Shown here one piece after another: positions 23,008 through 34,693 of a stretch of 64,000 nt of DNA; positions within the stretch are counted from its first letter, which is position 1, and every line of letters starts with the position of its first letter. The DNA comes from Verpa conica (taxonomy: Eukaryota > Ascomycota > Pezizomycetes > Pezizales > Morchellaceae). Location of the stretch: assembly GCA_033030425.1 (NCBI GenBank), contig JAUFSD010000002.1, positions 2,542,001 to 2,606,000 of the forward strand, written 5' to 3'. A model generated the notes under the pieces. The model made no database searches, was not told the DNA's origin, and worked only from the letters and a program-made list of their open reading frames with translations. The position numbers and the translations under genes are program-made.

Positions 23008-25791
23008 TTAATTCTTTGAAAGGTTATTTCTTCTGAAGAAGTAGACATACGCAAACTTCTTCATATCCTCGACGTCTACAGCCCTAACCACCTTCTCGTC
23101 GTTAAACAAGATCCACGAATCTCCCTCACCTTCAAGTTCCTTCCTAACAAAAGCGACGTAGTGCCCAGCATGAATGCTACTCCCCTTATGGCAAACAATG
23201 CTATGGAGTTGGAACTCGGCAGGTGTCTCCGCTCTACCAGGCTCACTCTTCTCCTTCGGCCCCGGGCTTGTTCCAGCCATAACTTGATCATCATCCTCGC
23301 CCATGTCATCGGGATGAGAAAAAACCCATTCAACAGCCCTCTCCATATCTCCGCCAGTCTCCCTAAGTGCTTTCTTCGCTTGGTTCACGGTGAATCCCAT
23401 CGCCCCAAGCATTTCAATTTGCTCCGCGCTAGGCTCGGCTCCGCCGACTTTGGGCTGCTCAATGACCAGTGGATCATCAATGTCCGGATCCTCCATATGT
23501 TGAAAGAGCCAATTCATGGCTGATTCTGAGTCAGTATTTCCCGTCTTGTAAAGAGCCTTTTCACATCGGGCACGAGGAAATCCCATGGCCTCAAGGTCGG
23601 CCACGGCGGCTTCATTGGCTGAAAATGAAGGGGTTGGTGGTTCTGCATCTTCTGGAAGAAGTTCTTCACCCGGAGCTGGACCCTTGGAGATGTAAGAATC
23701 TAGCAAAAAAGGTTCATCGCCGACAACGACAGGAACATCCAGTTTTGTTGGGACCCAATTAACAAGCTCGAAACGTCTACAGTTAACCGCAAGCACCTCG
23801 GGAAACGTCTTAAAAGCAACACGTCTATAGAATTTAGTATATTAACCTACCATAGAAATAGTATATGAGGTACATACTTGGTAGCATTACCCTTTCCACA
23901 AGTAGGGCAAGTAAACTCCACAGCTTCCATTGAAGTAAATATATCGAGGCACTCCTTTATTGTGATTGGCTCGAAAACATCCTTAGTTTCTTTCCCGTCA
24001 CTTGATGCCACTTTGCCAATCCTTCTTGCCGGTACAGGCACTGAAATATTGTCTTGCACGTCAGTCCTATACCTGACTTTTTTGCAATTAATGCACTGCA
24101 ACCTCTGTTCAAGCACAAACTTAAAATCTGCAACAGGATCCTTCAACTCAGCCGGGTGGGAAGATCGTGTAATGAGTTTAAAGAGGTGTAAAAGAAGCTC
24201 GAATGCATCCTGTTGACGCATGGTAGAGAACTCCTCATGACCCTTCCCGATAAGTGCCTTAAGCATTGCAGGAGCAAGCCCCTTTTGGTGTGGAAGCTCT
24301 GTTGAGTATTCGCTGGCAACTACATCAGAGTCTGGATATGAATATTTCCCTGATAAAAGCCCGTCTGCAAGCTTTCGGAGTTGTGTCTCTAGGTCTTCGG
24401 CTGGACTAACATTATCAGGCATGCCATTAGAAGCTATAACGTCATAGTATCTACTTTTAAATTAGAATTCGTTATATAAAAATTTTTTTCGATGAAGGCG
24501 TCTTCTAACCTCTTCTGAAATGTTGGTAGCGCAAATAGGCATTGCAAGATACTGGCTAAATAGCAGGAGTTGCCTAAGTTTTTCAATCCAGTAAGACCTT
24601 TGCCAAACAATGGCTTCAACTCTTTTCCGTCTTGTGTAGTCATTGCAAATTCCCATTTTAGGTTCTGCTCAATCTGCATCTCTGTGAGTGACTTCTCAGT
24701 CTTCTGGCGCTCGGCGATATTAATTCCCCAGTGCTTTAAATGCGGGCCCAGCTCTGGGTCTGTCTTCTCATCATTGCACGAATAGCAATAAACATCCGCA
24801 GTACCTTCGGGGGTAATAGAACCCAACTTAACAGCTACTGGGTGTTTAGTAGACTCAAAGTGAGCAAGACCATGGGAATTTCCTCCAACGCCACCAAACT
24901 GAGCACGCCCACAATTGAGACTTCCGCATTGAAGACAGAGCCAAAGGTTCTCCTTCAAGTCACACGAGGAGCAGTGAGCAAGGCCTATGTTTACCAGAAG
25001 AGCAGTTAGCCCCGAATATAATAATAGAATACTGATAGGACTTAGCTTACTCATAGCTTCTAGCTCTTTGGCCAGATCCTGCTCCAAACACAGAGTGTGT
25101 TCGCAAGCTGTAATCTCCTGTTCCCATGCCTGAACTTCAGTTTGTGTTGCGAATGTCATTGCAGACATGACTCCGTTAATAACTTCGGGTAGCTGTAAGT
25201 CCCCACGTCAATCAGAACGGCTATGGACATGGATAGGAGTCCTGAACCTACATTGCTGGCGGTACCCTCCACCTCTTTTCCACCACACGCATAGCAGATG
25301 ACAGCTGTATTGGTTTCATACTTATCACTTTCTAACTCAGCCTCAATAGCAAGTTTTGAAACTTTCTTCGGTGGTTCATCACGCTGCTCACGCAGGTTAG
25401 CTCCGAGTCCATCTAAAACAATGGTCTAAAATCACCTCAGGTTTTGGCTTTATGGTTCTTCGGATATTCAGGGCCAACGGATGTTGTGCGAGCCTGTTAT
25501 GAAGGAGCGCATGATTGCTCTTGCCAACACACCCGCCATTGAAGCAAGAAAGACAGACATTCAAGCCTTCCGGGTTATCCTAGATAGATATTAATCAGCC
25601 AAATATTAGGGTTATGGTCTAGGAGGTAAGAACTTACAATTCCATCAAAACACTGAGTGCAATCCTCACGATGGACACTCTGAGTAGCTCTGGGTGCTTG
25701 GAGACCTGGCTATCTCTTGAGTCTTGAGTTATCCTATAAAAATAACTTGGGTGGATAACTTACGAGCTTCAGAGATGTGGGTACAGCTCAT
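23008..25791 (-). CDS. UBP14: Ubiquitin C-terminal hydrolase Ubp14 (isopeptidase T, USP5 family)
   Basis: Disassembles unanchored polyubiquitin chains. Exons start at 25791-25764, 25705-25638 and 25579 onwards; later exons include 25192-25051, one beginning at 24984, one ending at 23878, and the last at 23824-23008. The N-terminal variant zinc finger (HREDCTQCFD, LNVCLSCFNGGC, HALLHN) precedes the ZnF-UBP (CSSCDLKENLWLCLQCGSLN). The Cys box is GLKNLGNSCYLASILQCLF, a CxxC lies in CINCKKVRYRTD and another in CPTCGKGN, two UBA domains follow (ADLEAMGFPRARCEKALYKT and IEMLGAMGFTVNQAKKALRE), and the His box is IHAGHYVAFVR with WILFNDEKVV. Two places are unresolved. Near 25415-25440 the frames before and after differ by one base with no usable intron. 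The junction near 24440-24530 has more than one possible acceptor. Confidence 0.9.
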
Positions 25792-26180
25792 GACGAAAGA
25801 TCTGTCAGCCCCTAAATAGTTTTAAAGTAATTGACGATTGATATGAGGTAGATGATAGAGTCTGATAGTTGTGAGGGGTTGTATTCGATACGAAGATTAG
25901 AACCTAGAACGGCGGCTCAACAAACAGCGTGGGGCCCCCGCCAAGCCACTGTGCGTAGCGGGGCAATCTAGAGACCTAACCATATTTGATAATAGTACGT
26001 CATAGCATTTTTGACTAGGCTAATTATTTGATACCGAAATATATAATACCATAGAGCTATGTGATTTTGTCATTATGGACTAATCTCACTACGAGCCAAG
26101 GGTCAATGGTTTCTTCCGCTAGGTTAATAGAATACCTTTACAATATTTAATATTTATGTAAAGAAGCCACGGCAAAATGT
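25792..26180. other. Intergenic region (UBP14 promoter side)
   Basis: A 389-bp AT-rich spacer between two minus-strand genes. No gene is visible. Confidence 0.5.
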
Positions 26181-27617
26181 CTAATGCTTGCTCATGAAAT
26201 CAAGGAACTGCTGAAATACTTGTTTCTGTGCAGATTTAATATGGTCTTCTGAATAGCTCCCGTAGACACCGAACCCTAGAAAATATTTAGCACCTAAGTC
26301 CGAGGGAAGCGATTTAAGGGAAATTACCGTGCGGAACACCCTTATAGATACGCATCTCATGCTCTATCTTATTATCTTGAAGATACTTCTGCCCATCGTC
26401 TCGAACATCATCTGGAAAGAAGTTGTCGTTTTCTATATATTCCTTAGTAGTCGAAGGTTTTCTTGAAGAGCTATATAATACTTACCGACGCATGCAAAAG
26501 ATACTGGTTTCTTAATAGCCATAATGTCTTCTTTGCTAACTAGAGTCCCTATAACAGAATTTCCATAAGCCATGATCCAAAATCAATAAAGAATAGGCGT
26601 TGACAAACCATGGGCAACAGCCCCTGCAATAATCTGGTCAGTCGCTGCCAACCTCAAGGCGTATTTGCCACCAAAGCAGTATCCGACAGCGTATGTTCCT
26701 AAAGAAACTGTGTAATTCTTATCGCCATACTCCTCTTTGACAGCACCTAGGACCTTCTCTATGATGGGCATAGTGTTTTCTGGGGTATGCCGAGCAATCC
26801 ACATATCTACGGGATTTATTAGCTATGTAATTTTACCGGTTGGTGGCCAAAAATACCAATCATGAATCCTTTAATTCCTTCAGCAGCTTTGAATTTGATT
26901 TGTTCAAGGAGTTCTTGAGACTCAACGTGCGAGGTTACGGCTGTGGCATTTGGTGCAGAATCACCTAGACTTTTAGTATTATTTGAGACCAAGGTACTCT
27001 GAACACCAGTTACCTCCAAATCTATTATGATGATTTAGCCACTAAACATTGTGTATAGTTTTAGTATTCTTTAAGGGGACTAACAAGTCAGGCATCGCCA
27101 CGAAATATCCCTCTCTGGCAAAGTGATCTGCTTGGATTTGGTTGGGGATAGAGTCTACTCCTACGCCATTTGTGAGGAGTAAGAGAAGGCATGTCCCTTG
27201 ACTTTCGAGGTCTGAGGGCTTTGAGATGTAAACCTGGGTTTTGTAAGGTTTAGCATGAGTTTGAGATTGTGGCTTGAGAAAATTGAGAGCTCACATTGAT
27301 ATCGGCAAGCTTCACGATTTCCTACAACCATAGGATCAATATAAGTTCAAGAACTTAGGAATAAATTTAGCTAAGCTATGCACCTACTCCTGAAGATTGT
27401 ATGGATGGATCTGTTAATTTTTATCAAAAGAATCAGCAAATGGTCCCACATACGTCATCCATGCAGCTCTAGAAACGAGTAACAAACCAAGAGGAGGATC
27501 ATTGGTACAGTGGTCTCCCATCTGCGGGGCAGAGGAGGGGCCATGTTCGTTATAAGGTGGGGGGAATTCTCCGGGCTGATCTTGAGGAAGAGTTTCTCTA
27601 GCTGAACTTCCAGACAT
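26181..27617 (-). CDS. Dienelactone hydrolase family protein (AIM2-like)
   Basis: An alpha/beta hydrolase of the dienelactone hydrolase family; fungal members are cytosolic and mostly of unknown substrate. The start at 27617 gives MSGSSARETLPQDQPGEFPP and MGDHCTND. Downstream exons supply VYISKPSD, a GVGVDS strand, ADHFAREGYFVAMPDLFGGD, then the nucleophile elbow VGYCFGGKYALRLA with a Cys nucleophile, the acid in FACVDD and the catalytic His in KGVPHGFGVYGSY. The last residue codon precedes a TAG at 26181-26183. One exon, 27021-27014, is only 8 nt (ATTTGGAG) and completes the DLFGGD motif. The region between about 27480 and 27310 has more than one splice solution, so residues about 37-60 are uncertain. 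Confidence 0.85.
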
Positions 27618-27873
27618 TGTATTATTGCTTGATTCTTTGGTGCTTATCTTGGGTTTATCTCTAAACCAAGGTCCGAACCAAGCGGGGGATTAAGATTAGT
27701 CAGCTTCGCGCGTTTAATGCCGGGTATAATCGAAACGCGTCTAGTCACCACACACTCTACGCGTCCCCCTTTGCCACCCCATCGTTCACGCAAATCTCTT
27801 GACACCTATTTCTCATTTCTTAGGATCTTATACTATCCAAAAATCCCCATATTCGATCTCAAAAGACAGCATA
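27618..27873. promoter_or_regulatory. Divergent promoter (dienelactone hydrolase / RFA1) with two MluI cell-cycle boxes
   Basis: A 256-bp spacer between divergent genes. Perfect ACGCGT boxes lie at 27735-27740 and 27759-27764, 19 bp apart and 110-139 bp upstream of the RFA1 start. MCB boxes bind MBF (Swi6-Mbp1 type) and drive G1/S expression of replication genes in yeasts. The sites are seen; MBF control is inferred from the gene and the family. Confidence 0.6.
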
Positions 27874-30027
27874 ATGCACGATAATCCATGCAGTGTCGGT
27901 GCTCTGAAGCGTGTATTCGAGTCAGAGCTCCCCCCAGACCAGGTGGTCCCAAATCCCGTCTTCCAAGTACTGCAGATCAAGCCTATCGCTGCTCAACCCA
28001 ATGCCCCAGAACGGTAAGCTGAATGGCTCTTAACAGTGATAGTAGGGCTTTTCCTAACCGATATCACCATAGGTATCGCATTGTCTTTTCCGACACGGAG
28101 AATTTCATCCAGTCTATGCTTGCTACCCAGGTGAATCATCTCGTAGTATCAAAGGAGCTGGAAAAGGGCTGCTTTGTCCGTTTAAATGCGTACCAGGCGA
28201 ACCAGGTTAAAGATAAGAAGTATGCCAACCGTCTAAGCCCTTGCAGCCAGTGAAGGATTGAATTTTCTTTTAACAATCTATACCCTAGGATTTTGATTGT
28301 GCTTGGTCTGGATGTGCTTAAGGAGCATGGGAGAAGGGATAAGATCGGGAATCCAGTTTCGCTGGAGCAGGAGATGGCTCGTGCCCCTAGTACTACCAGT
28401 ACCACCACTCTCGCAGCTGAATCGCCCCAGCAGGCCTCTGCAGCATCGTTCTACAAAAACAAGCCGGCAGCGGCACCAGCCCCCCAAAGAGCACCCGCCC
28501 AAAAACCAACGTACGGTCTAATGGCTCTAATCTTAATAGTGAACTTCTAACATATCTCTTATAGTTCCCGCCCTGGAGCCGCTGGTCACGACCGTATTTA
28601 TCCGATTGAATCTCTTTCGCCTTACCAGAACAAATGGACTATCAAAGCCCGTGTCACATCGAAGTCTGAAATCAAGACCTGGCACAATCAGAAGGGTGGA
28701 GGCAAACTTTTCACCGTCAACTTCCTTGATGAGTCTGGAGAGATTCGTGCTACGGGGTTCAATGACCAGGTTGATGCTCTGTATGACCTGTTTCAAGAAG
28801 GCCAAGTATACTATGTTTCCAAGTGCCGAGTCAACATGGCAAAACGTCAGTTTTCCAACATTAGTAACGACTACGAATTGGCTTTCGAGCGTGATACCGA
28901 GGTGGAAAAGGTATGTAGATTTTGATATTTTGATATTAAGAATTTGACTGACCATCATTAGTGCATTGACGTAGATGATGGTGTCCCTCAACTTCGGTTT
29001 AGCTTTGTTCAATTCGCCGACCTTGAGACCATCCAGAAAGATTCTATGATCGATGTCATCGGAGTAGTCAAAGATGTTGGTGAGGTCAGCACAATCACAT
29101 CAAAGGCCACCCAAAAGCCCTACTCAAAGCGTGAGTTGACTTTGGTCGACAAAACTAACTATCTCGTCCGTTGCACCGTCTGGGGAAATACTGCTGAGAA
29201 GTGGGAAACATCCCCAGATGAGATTGTAGCCTTCAAGGGTGTCAAAGTCAGCGACTTCGGTGGGCGCACACTGAGTACGCTACACAGTTCCAGTATAACA
29301 GTCAATCCAGATATCGATGAGGCCCATACGCTTAGAGGCTGGTATGATGGGCAAGGTCGTGGGGAAACTTTCCAAAGTCACCAAGGATTGTCCAGCATGA
29401 GCGGCGGGGGGAGGGGGGGTCCTCTCAAAAATTTGGCGCAGATTAAGGACGAGAATCTTGGTATGGGAGATAATCCAGATTATTTCGTAACTAAAGCGAC
29501 AATTGTGTATATCAAACAGGAGGGTATTTCTTATCCTGCTTGTATGAGCGAGGGTTGTGCTAGGAAAGTTATACCAGTGGACGACAAATGGAGGTGTGAG
29601 AAGTGCGACAAAACTCACCCTAAGCCTCAGCATAGGTATATCCTTCCAAATTTGTGAACTGTATTGTTGATTTATCGAGACTAAACTAAACCCATACAGA
29701 TACATCATGACTATCTCATGCAATGACGCCTTTGGACAGGCATGGCTCAGCTGTTTCGACGAGGTTGGTAGGATGGTCATGGGCAAAAGCGCAGATGAGC
29801 TGTACGAGCTCAACGACCTAGAGAGCTCAGGTTACGATAACAAGGCATATCTTGACACCTTCACGGAAGCCAACTGCAAAACCTATCTTTTCAGGTGCCG
29901 TGCTAAGATGGATGTTTATGAAAATGTACCGAGGGTTAGGTATCAGGTTATGAGCGCTACTCCGATGAACTACGCGGTAGAGGCGGCGAAGTTGGCTGAT
30001 CAGATCAAGCTTTATTCAATGAACTAA
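27874..30027 (+). CDS. RFA1: Replication protein A large subunit (RPA70)
   Basis: The large subunit of the heterotrimeric single-strand DNA-binding protein in replication, repair and recombination. Exons 27874-28013, 28073-28219, 28289-28510, 28565-28910, 28962-29635 and 29700-30027 are phase-consistent, giving 618 residues (yeast 621, human 616). The order is: RPA70N OB-fold ([11 protein letters not shown] ... [11 protein letters not shown]), a Pro/Ala linker, DBD-A from [24 protein letters not shown] around [10 protein letters not shown] and [11 protein letters not shown], and DBD-C with its C4 zinc ribbon (CMSEGC and CEKCDK). An in-frame ATG at 27799 would add 25 residues, but [12 protein letters not shown] at 27874 matches the family start better. 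Confidence 0.95.
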
Positions 30028-30420
30028 GTGTGCAGAGGAGTGAGCGTATTTAGCTAGGAAATGGACATACAAGTTAAAAAGTGAAGAAATATTATTTTTT
30101 TTCTGTGAAAGTCGATACATGTAGTAATGAGTTCTTTCTTATACTATATATATAGTTATTAAAACGACGATTGTAGTCGTCTTCCCTTAAGGGTATTGTC
30201 CCTCAGCCAAATGCTGGCTATGTGGTAACAATATACACATTAGATTGATAAAATCAGGGCTAACCCTATCACACACAACACTGTCCTCCACAGTCCCACC
30301 CGCACCGCAACTTTGTGCTGGGTGTTGCAACTTCAACACCACACCTGTCGAACATCCGCCAATCTCGAAAAATAATCCCGTCAACAACAACACCAGCAGC
30401 CCATCGCCAGCACCAGAAAA
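30028..30420. other. Intergenic region with the RPL18 promoter
   Basis: A 393-bp spacer between two plus-strand genes. AACCCTA at 30262-30268 resembles the Tbf1-type element found in some ascomycete ribosomal protein promoters. That reading is tentative. Confidence 0.5.
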
Positions 30421-31310
30421 ATGGGGTAAGCAGAAGGGATAGCTCTTGCTGAATTTACGGGTGGAGATTTCGTTACGATTGAGCTAGGGTTCGCTGACGG
30501 GTTTTGTTAAAAAATTATAGTATCGATCTCGACCACAGGAGGCCTTCGCACCACCGCAAGGTTCGTTACTTCCATAATAGATTAGAAAGGGGGGTGTAAT
30601 AATAATGGATATACTAATGATGATTTTGTGAATAGGCGCCCAAGTCCGACAATGTTTATCTTAAGCTGCTTGTGAAGTTGTACAGGTTCTTGGCCCGTAC
30701 GTTTTCCTCCTCCGTTACTCTCCAACAGCCCCCCCCCCCCCCCGCGAGATCTCGAAACTAATTTTTGATCACCTACAGGCCGTACCGACAGTGCCTTTAA
30801 CAAGACCGTTCTCCGCCGTCTGTTTATGTCAAAAATCAATAGGCCACCGGTCTCTATCTCACGCATCATTAAGAACGGCGCGAATCCCCACGCTACCCAC
30901 AACAATGACAAGACGGTCGTTGTCGTCGGTACCGTCACCGACGACAATCGCCTCCTCGAGGTTCCCAAACTCACTGTGGCTGCCCTGCGGTTCACTGCTA
31001 CAGCCCGTGCTAGGATTGAGGCTGCCGGAGGCGAGGCTATTACTCTTGATCAACTTGCGCTGAGAGCACCTACTGGATCCAACACTCTTCTCATCAGGGG
31101 GCCTAAGAATGCCAGGGAGGCCGTCAAGCACTTTGGAATGGGCCCCCACAAGCACAAGAAGCCGTATGTTTTTCTGATATGGGAGATCAGCTGAAATATG
31201 GGAAGGTGGTTACTGACACTCAGGGGGGATTATATAGTTATGTCGAGTCAAAGGGCAGGAAATTCGAGCGTGCCCGTGGTCGCCGTCGGTCCAAGGGTTT
31301 CAAGGTTTAA
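30421..31310 (+). CDS. RPL18: 60S ribosomal protein L18 (eL18)
   Basis: A large-subunit ribosomal protein. Exons 30421-30425, 30521-30560, 30636-30696, 30779-31163 and 31238-31310 give 187 residues (yeast 186). The first coding exon is just ATGGG; the next begins T-ATC-GAT to give [20 protein letters not shown], invariant in this family. Then come [48 protein letters not shown] and the basic C-terminus ending in RRRSKGFKV. Intron 3 carries a 15-base C run (30729-30743) upstream of its acceptor. Confidence 0.97.
30729..30743. repeat. Homopolymer C run in RPL18 intron 3
   Basis: Fifteen consecutive C residues, 36 bases before the acceptor of the third intron. Confidence 0.9.
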
Positions 31311-33385
31311 ACGAACAATTAAAAAAATTTCCTTTCATTTTCACGGCATGGGCTCAACAAAACCAAAACAATTTACAGTGTACTATCCGGGATCCATGGG
31401 TGGTGGGGGTGGGGTGGTGAGAAGTGCAAAAAAGAGAAAAAATATCCTACAATACTTCTCTCTATGGTTGTGTCGTTGTATTCGATCGAGTATGGAGTGG
31501 GATGGATGGCATGGGATCGATTTTTTTTTCCTTTTTTCTACTGCTGCTATTTGTGGTTTCTTGCCTTGTGTCTGGTAGACAGGGAATGATAAAGGCACTG
31601 GTTTGAAGTTGGGCTTCGTGATATCGTGGTTTTCTGGGAAGGTGTCTGGAGTAACAAGTGAAATGGCCTTTTTTCCATCTTCTACGCCTGCTTAAACCCA
31701 ATTTGTGACTTGGTAGGGGAGTAAGAAAAACGTCACCCAGGAATAGTAACTAAAGCTACCAATCTGTGTAGGCCTGAGTAACTATTGGTTGTACTCTTCA
31801 TGTGAGCATATCTGTATCCTCAGGCTTGATAGTTTTACACTCAAACATCAATAAAGACGGAGAAGTATTAGATCATGGGGAATATATGCTCGTAAATACA
31901 TTAGGTAATCCCCCAGTATCTACCTTTAATAGGGCTTCTACTGAAATTTCCTATAATTCAATAGTTGACCCTCATATTAATACCCAACCTGAGAAATAAT
32001 AGGTTAACTCTGTTGAAGCGAAAAGAATATGTAATTTGATTAATTACTTTAACAAGGAGAAAAAGAAAGAACAAGGAGGGGCTCACCCCTTCTTGTAGCC
32101 CGTTTATAGATACCTGTCATCAACTACTAGTACATACTAGCTCAACTGCTAGTGTAATTGCAATCGTTTGGTTCAAAAATCTCTAGAGGGGAAATGAATG
32201 TCATCAACCGTCACTCGTCAATTATTCACTTGACTAGATCATGCGCTGCCAGCTGCCAATAAATAGCGGCTGCCACTACAAGGTGAATAACTAGCAAGCA
32301 CCAGAAGCTCATAAAGCGTCATTACACCCTTCTAACTCATGGCTGCAATACTTATCTATGCTCCTGAGTCGGCATTCTAAAGTATGTAGTTTCTTCCGGC
32401 CGTTTGTGTCAAGGGTTACTATAAACTCTACAGGTACGGGCTAAGTTTAACTACCTATCTAGTTTTTTCTTTTTTTATTAGTACTTTTGTGGATATTTTA
32501 GAGCCATGAGCTACATAGCTTTCGTTGTTCTCGACCCAACAATAAACTCTGACTGTAATTTGGAAGAATGAATGCGAATGATAGAATACGATAGAATACG
32601 ATACAAATAATGATGCAAAGAAAAGGGAGAAAAAAGTAGAATGCAGAGAATAGCAAAAAATAAAAATAAATAGACATGTGGCGAGGCATAGGTATAAAAC
32701 TCCATCCACTCAAAAAAAACAAAAATAAAGCAATTAAGAGAAAGAAGCAAATTGAATGAACAAAAAGAACCCCCCCCATAAGTCTAGCTTCAATAGCGAC
32801 CAGCTTATATAGCCCCTAGAAAACATAGGCTTTTCTTCCGTTCCCCTTGTTGCTGGGGTTGCAACAGACAAATGATCGATCGAATGTACATTTCAAAAAA
32901 GCCGCCAAAATTTAGAAGAAAGGAAGAAAAATAGAAAGTAAACAATACCAGTACTGTTGTATACTCGTAACCTGACTCCGTATACTATGATACGTATGTG
33001 CAAGGCTATACAAGTGTCAAAAAGGTTATAAAAATAAAAAGCAAACCCAACCAAAAGCGCCATGGTCCCAAGCACGAAATATGTTCCCAGAAGAGTGAGT
33101 CAAATAATATAAGAGAGGTAATGAAGGAGGGTGCTAAAACAAATATGAACGTGCTGGCGGTACAGCTTAAGTCTATGTAAGATAAGAAAAGGGATGAAGT
33201 AATGGTAAAGTAGTAAGATATGAAATAAATGGGCAGGGTAAGCATTTGTCGGCCCCTCCCTCCAAAAAACCAAGGGAAGAAGGGAATCAAAAACTGGTAT
33301 CAATCATAAAAAGCCAAATAACCACAGTCCCCAAAACCATTACCAAACTCATCACAAAAGAGATTTAGAAGAGGGCCTGACTGAG
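31311..33385. other. Long AT-rich intergenic region
   Basis: About 2.1 kb downstream of convergent genes. It has A/T homopolymer runs and a short GATAGAATAC tandem near 32580-32600. The minus-strand frames here are Phe/Tyr/Ser-rich consequences of A-rich DNA; I see no gene. Confidence 0.55.
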
Positions 33386-34693
33386 TCATGGTTTAGCTAG
33401 ACAACTACACTCTCTGCATCCCCACCCTAGTATCCATCCTACAGCAGCCCAAATCGCACCACCTCCTAGAAGGTATGCCCAGATCCATGTAAACATGGCA
33501 TCATACGCACCTTCAAGATTTCTTATCTGTGTTTGCTCTAAGAAGTCACTTAATAAAGTTTCAAGATCAGTATCTGTTACTAAGTACGAACCGCTTCTTG
33601 AAAGAGTAGTAGGCGATGGTAAATTTGATGAGATTCCGGACTTCGGAGGGGAGAAATCTAAGCCTACTGGACGTTTCCTGAGTGTAGGCGGTGGTGTAAG
33701 TGGTAGTTCAAATGCAAGTGGCTTAGGTGCTGTATATTTTTGCTTCATAGGAGAGGGTGGCACCCGGGGGGATGGTGGGACGCTGAATGAGTCCCCATCT
33801 TTGTCGATAATAATTCTACTACCTCTCCGTGAAGGTCTCAGTGTAATAAAGGGTACCGAAGACGAAGATCTGTGGAAGGATTTAGTGAGCCGGGGAGTTC
33901 CAGGACAGGACGCGTTGAAGCCCATGGCATTGTTTGTGATTGTAACCATCGATGAGGATGTTGAACGTGACATGCCAAGGAGTGTCATTTCCTCTTCCCC
34001 ATCAATCCCAGACGACCCTATAGTGCTAGATTGGCGTAATAATGCAGTAGGCGAACCCACCGCAGCCTCAGCCTGGGCTTGTAAACCAGCAAGCAGCATT
34101 GATAGCCTCTGGAACGCAACATCATTTTTTCCGGCCTCTTCCTCCTCCTCTTCCTCTTCCTCTGGTCCTGCTACTTCCTTTACCTCCTTCACATCATCCA
34201 TAAGCCCAAATTTTTTTGATAATGAATCCCGCGGAGATACAAAAAGTACACTGTTTGGTGAGCTCTGCCATGTTGATGGTAATGAATCTAGTGAAAAACG
34301 TTGTGAAGCTATTGATGACGCGGTTGTAGGGCGGCTGAGATAAGTCACTCCGTCCTCCCTATCCAAATCCTCATCGGCAATAGCGGACGCACGGGGTGAA
34401 GGTGGTAGTGTATCTGGAGTAATCACGTCTTCGCGGATTATATGCTGATTTCCTAAGAGGTCTCCTTCAAATCTCTCCAAAGCTAACCGCGTCCTGTTCT
34501 CACACAGATCAATCAGCCTCACCTCCTGTAGCATGAAATGACGACAAGAGAATAAACAAACATACCGGCTCAACTGTACAGCTAAATCCTCATCATCACC
34601 AATCCCATCTGCATTCAACCGCAGCAGTGACTTGAGCCCCGTCAAGTTCTGCACCAATGATTCTCGTGACACTTCCATCCCCTGTGAAAACAT
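33386..34693 (-). CDS. Unrecognised Ser-rich protein with a C-terminal membrane helix
   Basis: I do not recognise this family. The frame runs 435 codons from 34693; an internal Met at 34678 (MEVSRESLVQNLTGLKS) may be the true start. The first 90 residues are helical and conserved-looking, with RLIDLCENRTRLALERFEGD. The middle is Ser/Pro-rich with a run of nine Glu. The last 40 residues contain a single hydrophobic segment (AMFTWIWAYLLGGGAIWAAV) ending in a Cys-rich tail, so a tail-anchored membrane protein is plausible. A 48-nt in-frame intron (GTATGT start near 34563) may remove the stretch after LAVQLSR. An open frame on the opposite strand is its shadow. Confidence 0.65.
   Translation of the reverse strand: MFSQGMEVSRESLVQNLTGLKSLLRLNADGIGDDEDLAVQLSRYVCLFSCRHFMLQEVRLIDLCENRTRLALERFEGDLLGNQHIIREDVITPDTLPPSPRASAIADEDLDREDGVTYLSRPTTASSIASQRFSLDSLPSTWQSSPNSVLFVSPRDSLSKKFGLMDDVKEVKEVAGPEEEEEEEEEAGKNDVAFQRLSMLLAGLQAQAEAAVGSPTALLRQSSTIGSSGIDGEEEMTLLGMSRSTSSSMVTITNNAMGFNASCPGTPRLTKSFHRSSSSVPFITLRPSRRGSRIIIDKDGDSFSVPPSPRVPPSPMKQKYTAPKPLAFELPLTPPPTLRKRPVGLDFSPPKSGISSNLPSPTTLSRSGSYLVTDTDLETLLSDFLEQTQIRNLEGAYDAMFTWIWAYLLGGGAIWAAVGWILGWGCRECSCLAKP

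Noticed and set aside
32455..33290. Several hydrophobic minus-strand frames in the region after RPL18
   Set aside because: Their Phe/Tyr/Leu/Ser content is what A-rich DNA gives when read on the opposite strand; they overlap each other in different frames.
33495..34343. 282-codon open frame opposite the Ser-rich protein
   Set aside because: It is the antisense of a biased minus-strand exon (Glu and Ser runs give Ser/Leu runs), with no start context, introns or domain of its own.
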